Below are positions 17,808 to 26,875 of a DNA stretch of 64,000 nucleotides, one piece after another; position 1 is the stretch's first letter; each line of letters opens with the position of its first letter. Below the pieces are notes generated by a model. That model was given only the letters and a program-made list of their open reading frames with translations, did not search any database and was not told the DNA's origin. The DNA is taken from contig NZ_KB235930.1 of NCBI RefSeq assembly GCF_000332295.1, positions 1,803,895 to 1,867,894 of the forward strand. Reading direction: 5' to 3'. This DNA is from Fortiea contorta PCC 7126. Lineage in GTDB: Bacteria > Cyanobacteriota > Cyanobacteriia > Cyanobacteriales > Nostocaceae. The translations under genes were made by a program, and so were the position numbers.

Positions 17808-18377
17808 ATGACTCCATCAACCCAAGTATCTGCCAATATTTCCCTAGAAGAGTTTCTCAAATCACCAGAAACCAAACCAGCTAGTGAATATATTAACGGA
17901 CACATCTACCAAAAACCCATGCCCCAGGGAAAACATAGTATTATTCAAACTCGCTTATTTACTAATATTAATGCTGTAGGTGAACCACAACAAAAAGCCT
18001 TAGCATTAACTGAGTTACGCTGCACATTTGAGGGACGTTCTTTCGTTCCAGATATTGCTGTGTTTGAGTGGTCACGTATCCCCACAGATGAAAGCGGAGA
18101 GATTGCTAATAAGTTCAACAGTTACCCAGATTGGACTATTGAAATTTTATCACCAGACCAATATCCGAACCGTGTGATCAACAAAATTATTTTTTGTATT
18201 AACCAAGGAACTAAATTAGGTTGGTTTATTGATCCTAATGATAAATCGATAATGATATTTCAACCTCATCAGTTGCCAGCAGTGAAATACGATACTGATA
18301 TTTTACCTGTTCTTGACGTATTTCTAGACTGGAAAATAACGGCAGCAGATGTTTTTAATTTGTTGAAAATTAAATAA
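17808..18377 (+). CDS. Uma2 family putative endonuclease (DUF820)
   Basis: 189 residues. Typical Uma2 elements are present: the N-terminal SLEEFLKSPETKPASEYINGH with the conserved Glu, FVPDIAVF with the catalytic-type Asp, WTIEILSPDQ, and the C-terminal LGWFIDPNDKSIMIFQP. The fold is PD-(D/E)XK nuclease-like. Members are present in many copies in filamentous cyanobacteria and their role is not settled. An AAGGA ribosome-binding site precedes the ATG. A C-terminal fragment of a second family member lies at 21.4-21.6 kb. Confidence 0.88.
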   Translation: MTPSTQVSANISLEEFLKSPETKPASEYINGHIYQKPMPQGKHSIIQTRLFTNINAVGEPQQKALALTELRCTFEGRSFVPDIAVFEWSRIPTDESGEIANKFNSYPDWTIEILSPDQYPNRVINKIIFCINQGTKLGWFIDPNDKSIMIFQPHQLPAVKYDTDILPVLDVFLDWKITAADVFNLLKIK

Positions 18378-18718
18378 ATATCCTACTTTTATTTACGCCG
18401 TTAATTTTTCTAGCGCTAAATAACAAAATTCGTTGATTTTATCCTAGCATCAAGCTGCTTGGTATCAATCTATTGTGCGGATGTTGCAAATGTCTTTACT
18501 GAGCTAACTGTATCGTTATTAACCGTAAATCATCTAACGCTACAGAAACTGCCAAAGCATCATTGACAAGATGCACCGCAATTGTGACGATTACGCTAAA
18601 ATTATTAAAGCTTCTTTACAGAATTTGCTTAACAATCCCGATTCTGTTAAAACAGCCAGACACAACAGCATGAAGATGCAAACCTGAAAACCTCCATTAC
18701 AGTTGACAAAAAGCTCCT
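18378..18718. other. Gene-free stretch, probable typA promoter and leader
   Basis: No gene is supported on either strand. The stretch is AT-rich near its start. A short minus-strand frame around 18500-18590 reads VHLVNDALAVSVALDDLRL and then stops, which could be a decayed coding fragment, but it has no start and no recognisable family. Confidence 0.35.
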
Positions 18719-20509
18719 ATGACGCTCCCAATTCGTAACGTCGCCATTATTGCCCACGTTGACCACGGCAAAACCACCCTGGTTGATGCTCTCCTCAAAC
18801 AATCCGGCATTTTCCGAGAAGGTGAAGACGTTCCGGATTGCGTTATGGACTCCAACGCCTTGGAACGGGAACGGGGAATCACTATTCTCTCAAAAAATAC
18901 AGCAGTTAAATATAAAGAAACCCTAATCAATATTGTTGATACCCCTGGACACGCTGACTTCGGTGGTGAAGTAGAACGTGTACTCGGCATGGTTGACGGC
19001 TGTCTTCTAATTGTTGATGCTAATGAAGGCCCCATGCCCCAAACCCGCTTCGTGTTGAAAAAAGCTTTAGAAAAAGGGCTGCGCCCCATCGTCGTCATCA
19101 ATAAGATTGACCGCGCTAAAGCTGATCCTCACGTTGCTGTCGATAAAGTACTGGATCTGTTCCTAGAATTGGGCGCAGATGAAGACCAGTGCGATTTTAC
19201 CTATTTGTTCGCCTCCGGTATGGGCGGTTACGCCAAGGAAACCATGGAAGCCGAAGCGGTAGACATGCAACCTTTGTTTAATGCAATTCTGCAACACGTT
19301 CCCGCACCTGTAGGCGACATCAACAAGCCGCTGCAATTGCAAGTTACAACCCTAGATTATTCTGAATACCTAGGACGGATTGTCATTGGTAGAATTCATA
19401 ACGGCACCATCCGCGCTGGACAACAAGCAGCCTTAGTAACAGAAAATGGCAGCATTGTCAAGGGTAAAATCACCAAATTGATGGGATTTGAAGGCTTGAA
19501 GCGAGTGGAAATGGAAGAAGCCACCGCTGGTTATATTGTGGCAGTGGCTGGTTTTGCAGATGCGTATATCGGTGAAACCATTACCGACCCCAACGAACCC
19601 CAAGCCTTACCACTAATTAAAGTGGACGAGCCAACCTTGCAAATGACCTTCTGGGTAAACGATTCACCCTTTGCAGGTCAAGAAGGAAAATTGGTGACAT
19701 CAAGACAAGTACGCGATCGCCTATTCCGCGAACTAGAGACAAACGTCGCCTTGCGTGTGGAAGAAACCGATTCCCCCGATAAATTCCTAGTTTCCGGTCG
19801 TGGGGAACTACACTTGGGCATCTTAATCGAAACCATGCGCCGGGAAGGCTTCGAGTTTCAAGTATCACAGCCACAGGTAATTTACCGAGAAATCAACGGT
19901 CAACCTTGCGAACCTTATGAACTCTTGGTTTTAGATATTCCTGGTGATGCTGTTGGTAGTTGTATCGAACGCCTGGGACAGCGCAAAGGAGAAATGCAAG
20001 ACATGCAACCGGGTAGTGGCGATCGCACTCAACTAGAGTTTGTGATTCCCGCCCGTGGCTTGATTGGTTTCCGTGGTGAATTCATGCGGATGTCTCGTGG
20101 TGAAGGTATCATGAATCACAGCTTCCTCGATTACCGTCAACTTAGCGGTGATATTGAAGCCCGTAACAAAGGCGTTTTAATCTCCTTTGAAGAAGGCGTT
20201 TCCACCTTCTACGCCATGAAGAACGCCGAAGATAGAGGCTCATTCTTTATTACTCCTGGTACTAAAGTTTACAGAGGTATGATTGTCGGTGAACACAATC
20301 GTCCCCAAGACTTGGAACTGAATATCTGTAAGACCAAGCAATTAACCAACCACCGCGCCGCTGGTGGCGATGAACTAGTACAGTTGCAAGCACCAGTAGA
20401 CATGAGCCTAGAGCGGGCTTTAGAGTACATCGGCCCAGATGAATTGGTGGAAGTTACACCCCAATCGATTCGTTTGCGGAAGATGGCGAAGAAATTGGCG
20501 AAACGTTAA
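18719..20509 (+). CDS. typA: Translational GTPase TypA/BipA
   Basis: 596 residues, the usual length. GTPase motifs are intact: AHVDHGKTT at 12-20, DTPGHADF, and NKIDR. They are followed by the EF-G-like beta-barrel and domains III and V, and the TypA-specific C-terminus ([13 protein letters not shown] and the following segment). TypA binds the ribosome and assists 50S assembly and translation under stress such as cold. The gene appears monocistronic and is followed by a strong intrinsic terminator. The start [18 protein letters not shown] is unambiguous. Confidence 0.97.
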   Translation: MTLPIRNVAIIAHVDHGKTTLVDALLKQSGIFREGEDVPDCVMDSNALERERGITILSKNTAVKYKETLINIVDTPGHADFGGEVERVLGMVDGCLLIVDANEGPMPQTRFVLKKALEKGLRPIVVINKIDRAKADPHVAVDKVLDLFLELGADEDQCDFTYLFASGMGGYAKETMEAEAVDMQPLFNAILQHVPAPVGDINKPLQLQVTTLDYSEYLGRIVIGRIHNGTIRAGQQAALVTENGSIVKGKITKLMGFEGLKRVEMEEATAGYIVAVAGFADAYIGETITDPNEPQALPLIKVDEPTLQMTFWVNDSPFAGQEGKLVTSRQVRDRLFRELETNVALRVEETDSPDKFLVSGRGELHLGILIETMRREGFEFQVSQPQVIYREINGQPCEPYELLVLDIPGDAVGSCIERLGQRKGEMQDMQPGSGDRTQLEFVIPARGLIGFRGEFMRMSRGEGIMNHSFLDYRQLSGDIEARNKGVLISFEEGVSTFYAMKNAEDRGSFFITPGTKVYRGMIVGEHNRPQDLELNICKTKQLTNHRAAGGDELVQLQAPVDMSLERALEYIGPDELVEVTPQSIRLRKMAKKLAKR

Positions 20510-20537
20510 GTAAAAATTTTGCATCACATCAATTTAG

Positions 20538-20565
20538 AAAGCCCGCATCGACGGGCTTTTTTTTT
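20538..20565 (+). terminator. Rho-independent terminator of typA
   Basis: AAAGCCCG (20538-20545) and CGGGCTTT (20552-20559) form a perfect 8-bp stem with a 6-base loop, followed by an unbroken T-run to 20565. It lies 29 bp after the typA stop. Confidence 0.92.
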
Positions 20566-20757
20566 GTTCTCTAGTGAATTTTCTTTAAATTCTCATGCAT
20601 TACACTTGCATGACATAAACTGGATAAATAACTGCGTAAGACAAGTGCGATCGCAATCCAGCAGGGATTCTTACAGAAAGCGATCGCCCTTACGGAAATA
20701 TCTCTGTTTCGTAAAACGTATTGACAACGTAAATACACAATGTCTACTATGTAAGGT

Positions 20758-21054
20758 ATGGATGTGTATTTCGTGCTTAATGGTGTCACTTTCGTTTGGA
20801 ACAAAGAAAAAGCTTGGATAAATCCCAGCAATCATGATGGCGTGACATTTCAGCAAGCTACAGAGGCATTTTTCGATCCGTTTTTAGTAGTTATTGATGC
20901 AAGTCGGAATGATGAAGAAAGAGATGCTGTTATTGGCTTAGACAGACGGTGGAATCTTCTGTATGTTGTCTACATTGAACGTGAAAACGACATAATTCGG
21001 ATCATTTCAGCACGTAAAGCAACACGCAAGGAGAGAGAATATTATGAAAGCTGA
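20758..21054 (+). CDS. brnT: BrnT family type II toxin
   Basis: 98 residues. The order VTFVWNKEKAWINPSNHDGVTF, FDPFLVVIDAS, IGLDRRWNLLYVVYIERE and IIRIISARKATRKEREYYE is the BrnT pattern, including the strongly conserved RIISARKATRKER block. BrnT is a ribonuclease-fold toxin neutralised by BrnA. The stop overlaps the antitoxin start by 11 bp, the standard brnT-brnA order. The basal promoter region lies between the typA terminator and 20757. Confidence 0.9.
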   Translation: MDVYFVLNGVTFVWNKEKAWINPSNHDGVTFQQATEAFFDPFLVVIDASRNDEERDAVIGLDRRWNLLYVVYIERENDIIRIISARKATRKEREYYES

Positions 21055-21328
21055 AGCATTGAAAAAGCGACTCGATAGAAATCGTCCAATGACTACAATC
21101 ACAATTCGCATTCCCGAAGATGTCATTGAAGATTTAAAAAGAATAGCACCATTACTGGGATTTTCTGGCTATCAGCCGTTAGTTCGTGCCTATATTGGGC
21201 AAGGGCTAAGATCCGATCTGGAACGACTGGAGGGTGATACTATCTCAGCACTGATTGCTAGCTTGAAGCGTCACGGTGTTAGCGATGAGGTTATCCATGA
21301 AGCCCTCACTGAAGTTACTCAAAAATAG
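21044..21328 (+). CDS. brnA: BrnA/CopG-type antitoxin
   Basis: 94 residues. The central MTTITIRIPEDVIEDLKRIAPLLGFSGYQPLVRAYI reads as a ribbon-helix-helix domain, and the protein starts inside the end of brnT. In this family the antitoxin binds the toxin and represses the operon promoter. The family call follows from size, fold pattern and position; sequence similarity to classic BrnA is limited, so a generic CopG-type label is also possible. Confidence 0.8.
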   Translation: MKAEALKKRLDRNRPMTTITIRIPEDVIEDLKRIAPLLGFSGYQPLVRAYIGQGLRSDLERLEGDTISALIASLKRHGVSDEVIHEALTEVTQK

Positions 21329-21411
21329 TGCAATTGCGATCGTCCTTGCTGTACATTATTTTCATTTAGACAAAACTAATATATTTAAGGTAAATAATTT
21401 TCATCTAATAA

Positions 21412-21627
21412 TTGTGCAAAGGTAATATTTTACATTGTTTGAAAAACGGCAGTTATCTAGGATGGTTGATTGACCCCAGTGAGCGTTCTATTCTAGTTTA
21501 TCAACCTAATTGTCTACCAGATTTATTAACAGGAAAAGATATACTACCAGTGTTAGAGGATTTAAATTTGATACTCTCTGTCGATGACATTTTTGCTCGC
21601 TTACAGAGAAAGCAGAGAGAGTGTTAA
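21412..21627 (+). pseudogene. C-terminal fragment of a Uma2 family gene
   Basis: About 70 codons read CLKNGSYLGWLIDPSERSIL, then LVYQPN and a C-terminal DIFARLQ segment. This matches the last third of Uma2 proteins such as the intact one at 17808. The N-terminal two thirds, including the catalytic residues, are absent upstream and no good start codon exists. It is best read as a truncated relic left beside the toxin-antitoxin pair. Confidence 0.75.
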
Positions 21628-21670
21628 CAATTCTAAATCAAGACTCCATCCCCCTGCTTTTTTGTTGATG

Positions 21671-22888
21671 CTAACGTGGGCTATAGTCGTAATCTGTATA
21701 CAAATCGCGCCGAGTAGAACGGGCCGGATCAAAGCCACCATTGAGGGCGCGACGGCGTAAATCGCCGACATCGGGAGAGACAGCGATCGCATTCTCGATC
21801 GTAATTTGACCAGTGAGCATCAATTCACACAAAGCATCATTTATTACTTGCATACCCTCATTACTACTAGCTTCCATCAGTTGATAAGCTTCTGTTTGTT
21901 CTCCCTGCAGTAAGTAATCTTGCATAGTCGGTGTATTAATTAAAATTTCCATCACCGCTTTACGACCACCATCCGTTTTTGGCAGCAACATTTGCGCGAT
22001 AATGGCTACCAATGAATCAACAATCTGCACTCGCATTGCTGCTTGTTCTTCAGGGTTATAGATATTGAGCAGGCGATTAATTGCTCCCAAAGTATTTTTG
22101 GTATGGAGCGTACCTAAAACCAAATGACCAGTTTGGGCTGCTTTCAATGCGGTATCCACAGTCAAGCGATCGCGCATTTCCCCAATTAAAATTACATCTG
22201 GATCTTCCCGCAACACCGACCGTAAAGCATGATGAAATTCATCAGTATGTAAACCCACTTCTCGCTGACTAATTAAGCATTTTTGGGAAGGATGAATATA
22301 CTCAATTGGGTCTTCAATAGTCACGATATGTTTTGCTGTTGTCTCGTTCAGATGGCGAATCATCGCCGCCAGAGTCGTTGATTTTCCTGAGCCAGTCGGG
22401 CCCGTAACTAAAATTAATCCCTGTTTTTTATTAACAATTTCTTTTAAAATAGTCGGTAATTCCAACTCATCAATAGTAGGGACATCCAGCGTAATTAACC
22501 GCAGCACCATTGCGCCGCCAGTTAAAGTTTCAAAACAGTTGACACGACAACGCAAAAATCCAGGATAGACAATCGCCGTATCTAATTCTTTAGTTTCTGC
22601 AAACCGCACTCTTGCAGCCGCAGAAAGCACTTCACCCAAATAAGCCTCAAAAATTGTTGGTGTCACAACTTCTGTAGCTTGATAAATCTGCATTTCACCC
22701 TGAATTCTGAATCTAGGCAATTCGCCCACACGAATATGAATATCAGAGGCTTTTTTTAGATGAGCATCACGCACCATTTGTTGTATGGAAATCGGCTTTT
22801 TTTGTCGTTGAACTAACTTTTCTGGTGGCGGCGGTGGTAAGGGTGGTAATTTGGAAACTGGAAACTGGAATGTAAAATGTTCGTCCAT
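21671..22888 (-). CDS. pilT: Type IV pilus retraction ATPase, PilT family
   Basis: 405 residues from the ATG at 22886-22888; an upstream ATG at 22912 is less likely. A Pro-rich N-terminus (PPLPPPPPE near 15-23) precedes the PilT N-domain, with IRVGELPRFRI. Walker A is GPTGSGKST at 163-171, the Walker B/Asp box is DPDVILIGEMRD at 229-240 and the His box is TGHLVLGTLHT at 253-263. PilT hexamers retract pili for twitching or gliding motility. The protein has a longer N-terminus and a divergent tail ending TDYDYSPR, so it may be the second PilT paralogue found in cyanobacteria. No other pil gene is adjacent. The 305 bp upstream hold no gene. Confidence 0.9.
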   Translation of the reverse strand: MDEHFTFQFPVSKLPPLPPPPPEKLVQRQKKPISIQQMVRDAHLKKASDIHIRVGELPRFRIQGEMQIYQATEVVTPTIFEAYLGEVLSAAARVRFAETKELDTAIVYPGFLRCRVNCFETLTGGAMVLRLITLDVPTIDELELPTILKEIVNKKQGLILVTGPTGSGKSTTLAAMIRHLNETTAKHIVTIEDPIEYIHPSQKCLISQREVGLHTDEFHHALRSVLREDPDVILIGEMRDRLTVDTALKAAQTGHLVLGTLHTKNTLGAINRLLNIYNPEEQAAMRVQIVDSLVAIIAQMLLPKTDGGRKAVMEILINTPTMQDYLLQGEQTEAYQLMEASSNEGMQVINDALCELMLTGQITIENAIAVSPDVGDLRRRALNGGFDPARSTRRDLYTDYDYSPR

Positions 22889-23193
22889 AGTGCTACCTCT
22901 GGAAAATATCAAATAAAAGAAAATGAGAAACTAGACTAATATCAATTTCATCAATAAATCAAATACTGGAGATATAAATATTTACGTCTCTTTTGAATTA
23001 GTATGAAATTGTTGAGTTATATTTTTAGGTTTTTGTTAATTAGTTCTGCGTTAGTCAACCGTAAACTCACTTAGACTATTAATCTACAACTTACTTAAGT
23101 AATTATTTGATGATCAAGCGGCGCTTCATCAATTCTTTAGTAAAATCCTCAGCCACTGTGAATTTATGACATAGTTGGGCTAGAAAAGAAATT

Positions 23194-24339
23194 ATGAAAA
23201 TAATTACACCCTTGATCAACTGGTTAGAAAACCGTGCTTGTGCTCCTGCATACAGCGGCTGGGTATTAATAGGCATAGCTATTGCTTTTTTTGGGGCAGG
23301 AATTAATACAATGGCGGGTTGGTTGTATGCTATCAGCGGCGTCAGTTTTGCCTTGTTGGGAATAGCCGCTTACCTACCACCACGATCGCTTTTAGGATTA
23401 GTTGTCAAACGCCGCCCCATCGCGCCAGTCACCGCTGGAGAGCAATTAACAATAGAATTGGAAATCTGCAATCAAACACAGCAACCTGTGAGCTTACTGC
23501 AAGTCACAGACCTACTCCCTTTCGTGTTAGGAAACCCCGTACAGCAATCCATAGACACAATTCTCCCCAATTGCAAATATCACTGGGTGTACCATTTCCC
23601 CACCCAACGCCGAGGAGTCTATCGCTGGCACACAGTAGAATTAGGCAGTGGTGCTCCTTTAGGATTATTTTGGTGTCGTCGCCAGCGTGAGGCTGCAGCG
23701 ACAGCGATCGTCTACCCTACCGTCTTACCCTTGACTCATTGTCCCCTCATAGATGAAATGGGCACAGAAGACAGCGCTAACAGCGATCCGCGTGGTCGCC
23801 CCTTACAAACAGCCACAACCGGACTAGTGCGATCGCTACGCCCTTACCGCATCGGCGACCCCACACGCTTGATTCATTGGCGTAGCAGCGCTCGCTACGG
23901 AGAATTAAGAGTACGAGAATTAGAAATGATTACAAGTGGGCAAGAAATCATTATTGCCCTTGATAGTGGCGGAAACTGGGAATCGGAGAGCTTTGAACAA
24001 GCAGCGATCGCCGCCGCTTCCATGTATTTTTACGCACAAAAGCAACAAACGTTTGTAAAACTTTGGACAGCATCCACAGGCTTAATTAGAGGCGATCGCT
24101 TAGTTAAAGAAACCCTAGCAGCCACCACAATCTTAGAAGATACCGTCGCCACCCTTCCAGAAAACTACCCCCTGATTTGGCTCACACAAAACCCCTCCAG
24201 CCTGCGTGCCTTACCTGTAGGTAGCCGCTGGGTACTATGGCAGAATATGGAAACAGGGTTAGGCAACTGGGAATACCCAGGAATCATTTTGTCAGCCAAA
24301 CAAGAACTACAGCCCCAATTACAAAAACCACTCAGTTAA
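23194..24339 (+). CDS. DUF58 domain-containing membrane protein
   Basis: 381 residues. Two membrane helices lie at about 20-64, an immunoglobulin-like segment follows, and the DUF58 signature sits at about 217-245: RPYRIGDPTRLIHWRSSARY, then GELRVRELE. The C-terminus reads as the von Willebrand A-like part. Family members often sit beside MoxR ATPases and are thought to act in protein-complex maturation, but no MoxR gene is nearby here. The function remains unknown. Confidence 0.88.
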   Translation: MKIITPLINWLENRACAPAYSGWVLIGIAIAFFGAGINTMAGWLYAISGVSFALLGIAAYLPPRSLLGLVVKRRPIAPVTAGEQLTIELEICNQTQQPVSLLQVTDLLPFVLGNPVQQSIDTILPNCKYHWVYHFPTQRRGVYRWHTVELGSGAPLGLFWCRRQREAAATAIVYPTVLPLTHCPLIDEMGTEDSANSDPRGRPLQTATTGLVRSLRPYRIGDPTRLIHWRSSARYGELRVRELEMITSGQEIIIALDSGGNWESESFEQAAIAAASMYFYAQKQQTFVKLWTASTGLIRGDRLVKETLAATTILEDTVATLPENYPLIWLTQNPSSLRALPVGSRWVLWQNMETGLGNWEYPGIILSAKQELQPQLQKPLS

Positions 24340-24560
24340 TCGACAATACAAATTTCATGTATTGGAAATACCAATAGTTGCTGAGAAGTTAAGTTTCTTT
24401 AAATCCTGAAATTATCTGATTCCCATAAGCTAGACATACAAGCCTTTGAGCAAATCTCAGTTAATTTTAGTCGCCCATGTTGGGGAAATACCCCCAGTAA
24501 TAGCTTAGTGAGGCTGAGGTACAATGCAAAGAAATATTTAAATTATGAGCCGCCGACCTA

Positions 24561-24926
24561 ATGATCTCATCAGAAGCTAACACAAAATCCAGCGATAAAA
24601 GCCTAGAGGCAATGCGGCATTTTTCCGAACAATACGCCAAGCGCACTGGAACCTACTTCTGTTCTGAACCTTCCGTCACCGCAGTCGTCATTGAAGGACT
24701 AGCCAAACATAAAGACGAACTGGGCGCGCCTTTGTGCCCCTGTCGCCATTACGAAGACAAAGAAGCAGAAGTCAGCGCTGCATATTGGAACTGTCCCTGT
24801 GTGCCCATGCGAGAACGCAAAGAATGTCACTGTATGCTGTTTCTCACCACAGATAACGAATTTGCTGGAGACAAACAAGAAATTCCCCTAGAAACAATCA
24901 AACAAGTGCGGGAAACCATGGGATGA
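24561..24926 (+). CDS. ftrC: Ferredoxin:thioredoxin reductase, catalytic beta subunit
   Basis: 121 residues. The six functional cysteines lie in CPC (59, 61), CPC (78, 80) and CHC (89, 91), with the spacing of the characterised Synechocystis enzyme. By alignment C59, C78, C80 and C89 hold the 4Fe-4S cluster and C61-C91 form the redox disulfide. It passes electrons from photoreduced ferredoxin to thioredoxin, linking light to enzyme regulation. The N-terminus is about four residues longer than the reference numbering. Its stop overlaps the next gene's start by ATGA. Confidence 0.96.
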   Translation: MISSEANTKSSDKSLEAMRHFSEQYAKRTGTYFCSEPSVTAVVIEGLAKHKDELGAPLCPCRHYEDKEAEVSAAYWNCPCVPMRERKECHCMLFLTTDNEFAGDKQEIPLETIKQVRETMG

Positions 24927-25321
24927 GTGAAATCATGCCCCAAGAGTTTTGGCAAGGTGTAGAACAGTTTAACACTGGACAGTTTTACGCCTGTCACGAC
25001 ACCTTAGAAGCCTTGTGGATTGAAGCAATTGAGCCAGATAAAACTTTTTATCAAGGCATTCTCCAAATTGCTGTAGCTCTTTACCACCTGAGCAACCATA
25101 ACTGGCGAGGAGCCGTAATCTTATTAGGGGAAGGTAGCAATCGCCTCCGCCGTTACCCATCGAGTTACGGCGGTATTAATTTAGAAGATTTTCTGTACCA
25201 AAGCTGGACATTATTAAAGGCGTTGCAGGAAGTAGGGCCAGATGACATACCTACTGCTAGACTGAATGACAAAGCCTTACCGCAGATTACACTCATTCAA
25301 GATGAACAAATAGAGTCTTAG
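24923..25321 (+). CDS. DUF309 domain-containing protein
   Basis: 132 residues, all-helical, with FNTGQFYACHDTLEALWIE and FYQGILQIAVALYHLSNHNW, the two conserved blocks of DUF309. No activity is established for the family. The ATGA overlap with ftrC means it is very probably translated from the same message, a pairing that suggests a link to redox or plastid-type metabolism, though that is only context. Confidence 0.85.
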   Translation: MSEIMPQEFWQGVEQFNTGQFYACHDTLEALWIEAIEPDKTFYQGILQIAVALYHLSNHNWRGAVILLGEGSNRLRRYPSSYGGINLEDFLYQSWTLLKALQEVGPDDIPTARLNDKALPQITLIQDEQIES

Positions 25322-25539
25322 TTTTAACAAACCCCTTCTGAGTAGGGAATAGAAAACACAGAACAAGCAGAACAAACAATTTGCACCAACCCAGTTAATA
25401 GCGAAACCTTGCAGTTGACGTAGGCGTCAATACCGTCAACCATTAATTATCCTAATTATTCCAGAATGTATTTTTCATCTCTGGATAAAGTACTGGAGAT
25501 AATTAAAATACAACCTCAAATCCAGAATTTGAAATTTTT

Positions 25540-26037
25540 ATGGTTTCCTGCGAACAATTACCAAAAGCACGGTTGCAACGCTGTGCTTTAGCCTTAATGC
25601 TACCAGCTGCACTCTTGGGTGCTTTATCCCTATCGCCCCAAGTACAAACCGCTACTGCACAAACATCAGGCGGAAATCGCCCACTAACTATCCGCGCAGA
25701 TGTACAGGAATATGACGCCAAAAGCCAAGTAGTGACAGCTCGTGGTAATGTGCAAATGTTGTATCCAGCTCGTCAACTGCAAGCAACAGCCGCCCAAGCT
25801 CAATATTTTACTAAAGATCGTCGCATCGACTTCAGCGGTAACGTTTATATCTTGCAACAGGGTGGTAATAGCATCAGAGCAGAAAAAGTAACTTATTTAA
25901 TTGACGAAGGGCGATTTGTCGCTTTACCCCAGTCCAACCGCCAAGTTGAATCCATTTATATGGTGCAGGATGCAGAAATTGGGGGACAATCAGCTAAACC
26001 AGCTCCAGCGACGCCACCTTTCAAGCGTTCTAATTAG
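25540..26037 (+). CDS. LptA/OstA-like periplasmic lipopolysaccharide transport protein
   Basis: 165 residues. An N-terminal signal sequence (basic start, hydrophobic ALMLPAALLGALSLS, cleavage likely near the ATAQ around 38-41) is followed by an OstA/LptA beta-jellyroll: LTIRADVQEYDAKSQVVTARGNVQM. It would bridge the periplasm for lipopolysaccharide export. The neighbouring LptB and LptF/G genes on the same strand support this. The tail is Pro/Ala-rich. Symbol left blank because cyanobacterial OstA proteins vary. Confidence 0.85.
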   Translation: MVSCEQLPKARLQRCALALMLPAALLGALSLSPQVQTATAQTSGGNRPLTIRADVQEYDAKSQVVTARGNVQMLYPARQLQATAAQAQYFTKDRRIDFSGNVYILQQGGNSIRAEKVTYLIDEGRFVALPQSNRQVESIYMVQDAEIGGQSAKPAPATPPFKRSN

Positions 26038-26067
26038 CATCGATTACCAAGCAAGGGCGTCTCCAGC

Positions 26068-26796
26068 GTGAAAATTGTCTTAGAGAATATCCATAAATCT
26101 TACGGCAAGCGGCTAATAGTTAATCGTGTCAACCTTGTTGTGGCTCAAGGAGAGGTCGTTGGTTTATTAGGGCCTAATGGAGCTGGTAAAACAACGACAT
26201 TTTACATTGCTACAGGTTTAGAAAAACCCAATCAGGGAAAAGTTTGGTTGGATGACGTTGATATTACTGGGATGCCCATGCATAAAAGAGCACGATTGGG
26301 TATTGGTTATTTAGCACAAGAAGCCAGTGTTTTTCGGCAACTTTCCGTACGTGATAATTTACTATTGGTATTAGAACAAACTAATGTACCACACTGGGAG
26401 TGGTCAGGGAGAGTACAAACTTTACTGCGAGAATTTCGCTTAGAAAAAGTGGCTAACAGTAAAGGAATTCAACTTTCTGGTGGGGAGCGACGACGGACAG
26501 AACTAGCAAGAGCTTTAGCAGCGGGAAGAGAAGGCCCAAAATTTTTACTTTTAGATGAACCATTTGCTGGGGTTGATCCTATCGCCGTTTCCGAAATTCA
26601 GCAAATTGTCGGCAAATTACGCGATCGCGGTATGGGTATCTTAATTACAGACCACAATGTCCGCGAAACTCTAGCTATTACCGACCGCGCCTACATCATG
26701 CGAGAAGGTCAAATTCTCGCTTTTGGCAACGCTGACGAACTTTATAATAACCCCTTGGTGCGGCAGTATTATCTGGGTGATAACTTCCAAGCTTAA
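26068..26796 (+). CDS. lptB: Lipopolysaccharide export ABC transporter ATPase LptB
   Basis: 242 residues, GTG start 31 bp after the LptA-like stop. Walker A is GPNGAGKTT at about 35-43, the Q-loop segment is GYLAQEASVFRQL, the signature is LSGGERRR and Walker B is FLLLDEPFAGVDP, followed by the H-switch ITDHNVRET. The YLAQEASVFR and DHNVRETL segments are typical of LptB rather than branched-chain transporters. It powers extraction of lipopolysaccharide from the inner membrane with the downstream permease. Confidence 0.95.
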   Translation: MKIVLENIHKSYGKRLIVNRVNLVVAQGEVVGLLGPNGAGKTTTFYIATGLEKPNQGKVWLDDVDITGMPMHKRARLGIGYLAQEASVFRQLSVRDNLLLVLEQTNVPHWEWSGRVQTLLREFRLEKVANSKGIQLSGGERRRTELARALAAGREGPKFLLLDEPFAGVDPIAVSEIQQIVGKLRDRGMGILITDHNVRETLAITDRAYIMREGQILAFGNADELYNNPLVRQYYLGDNFQA

Positions 26797-26875
26797 ATTC
26801 AGAATCAGTATGCAAAAAGTCAAGCATTAATCTCTTACTTTGTCCAGATTACCAATATAAATTTGCCGATTGTGT

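Noticed and set aside
18500-18590. Minus-strand coding-like fragment in the typA leader
   Set aside because: It has no start codon, quickly hits stops and matches no family I know.
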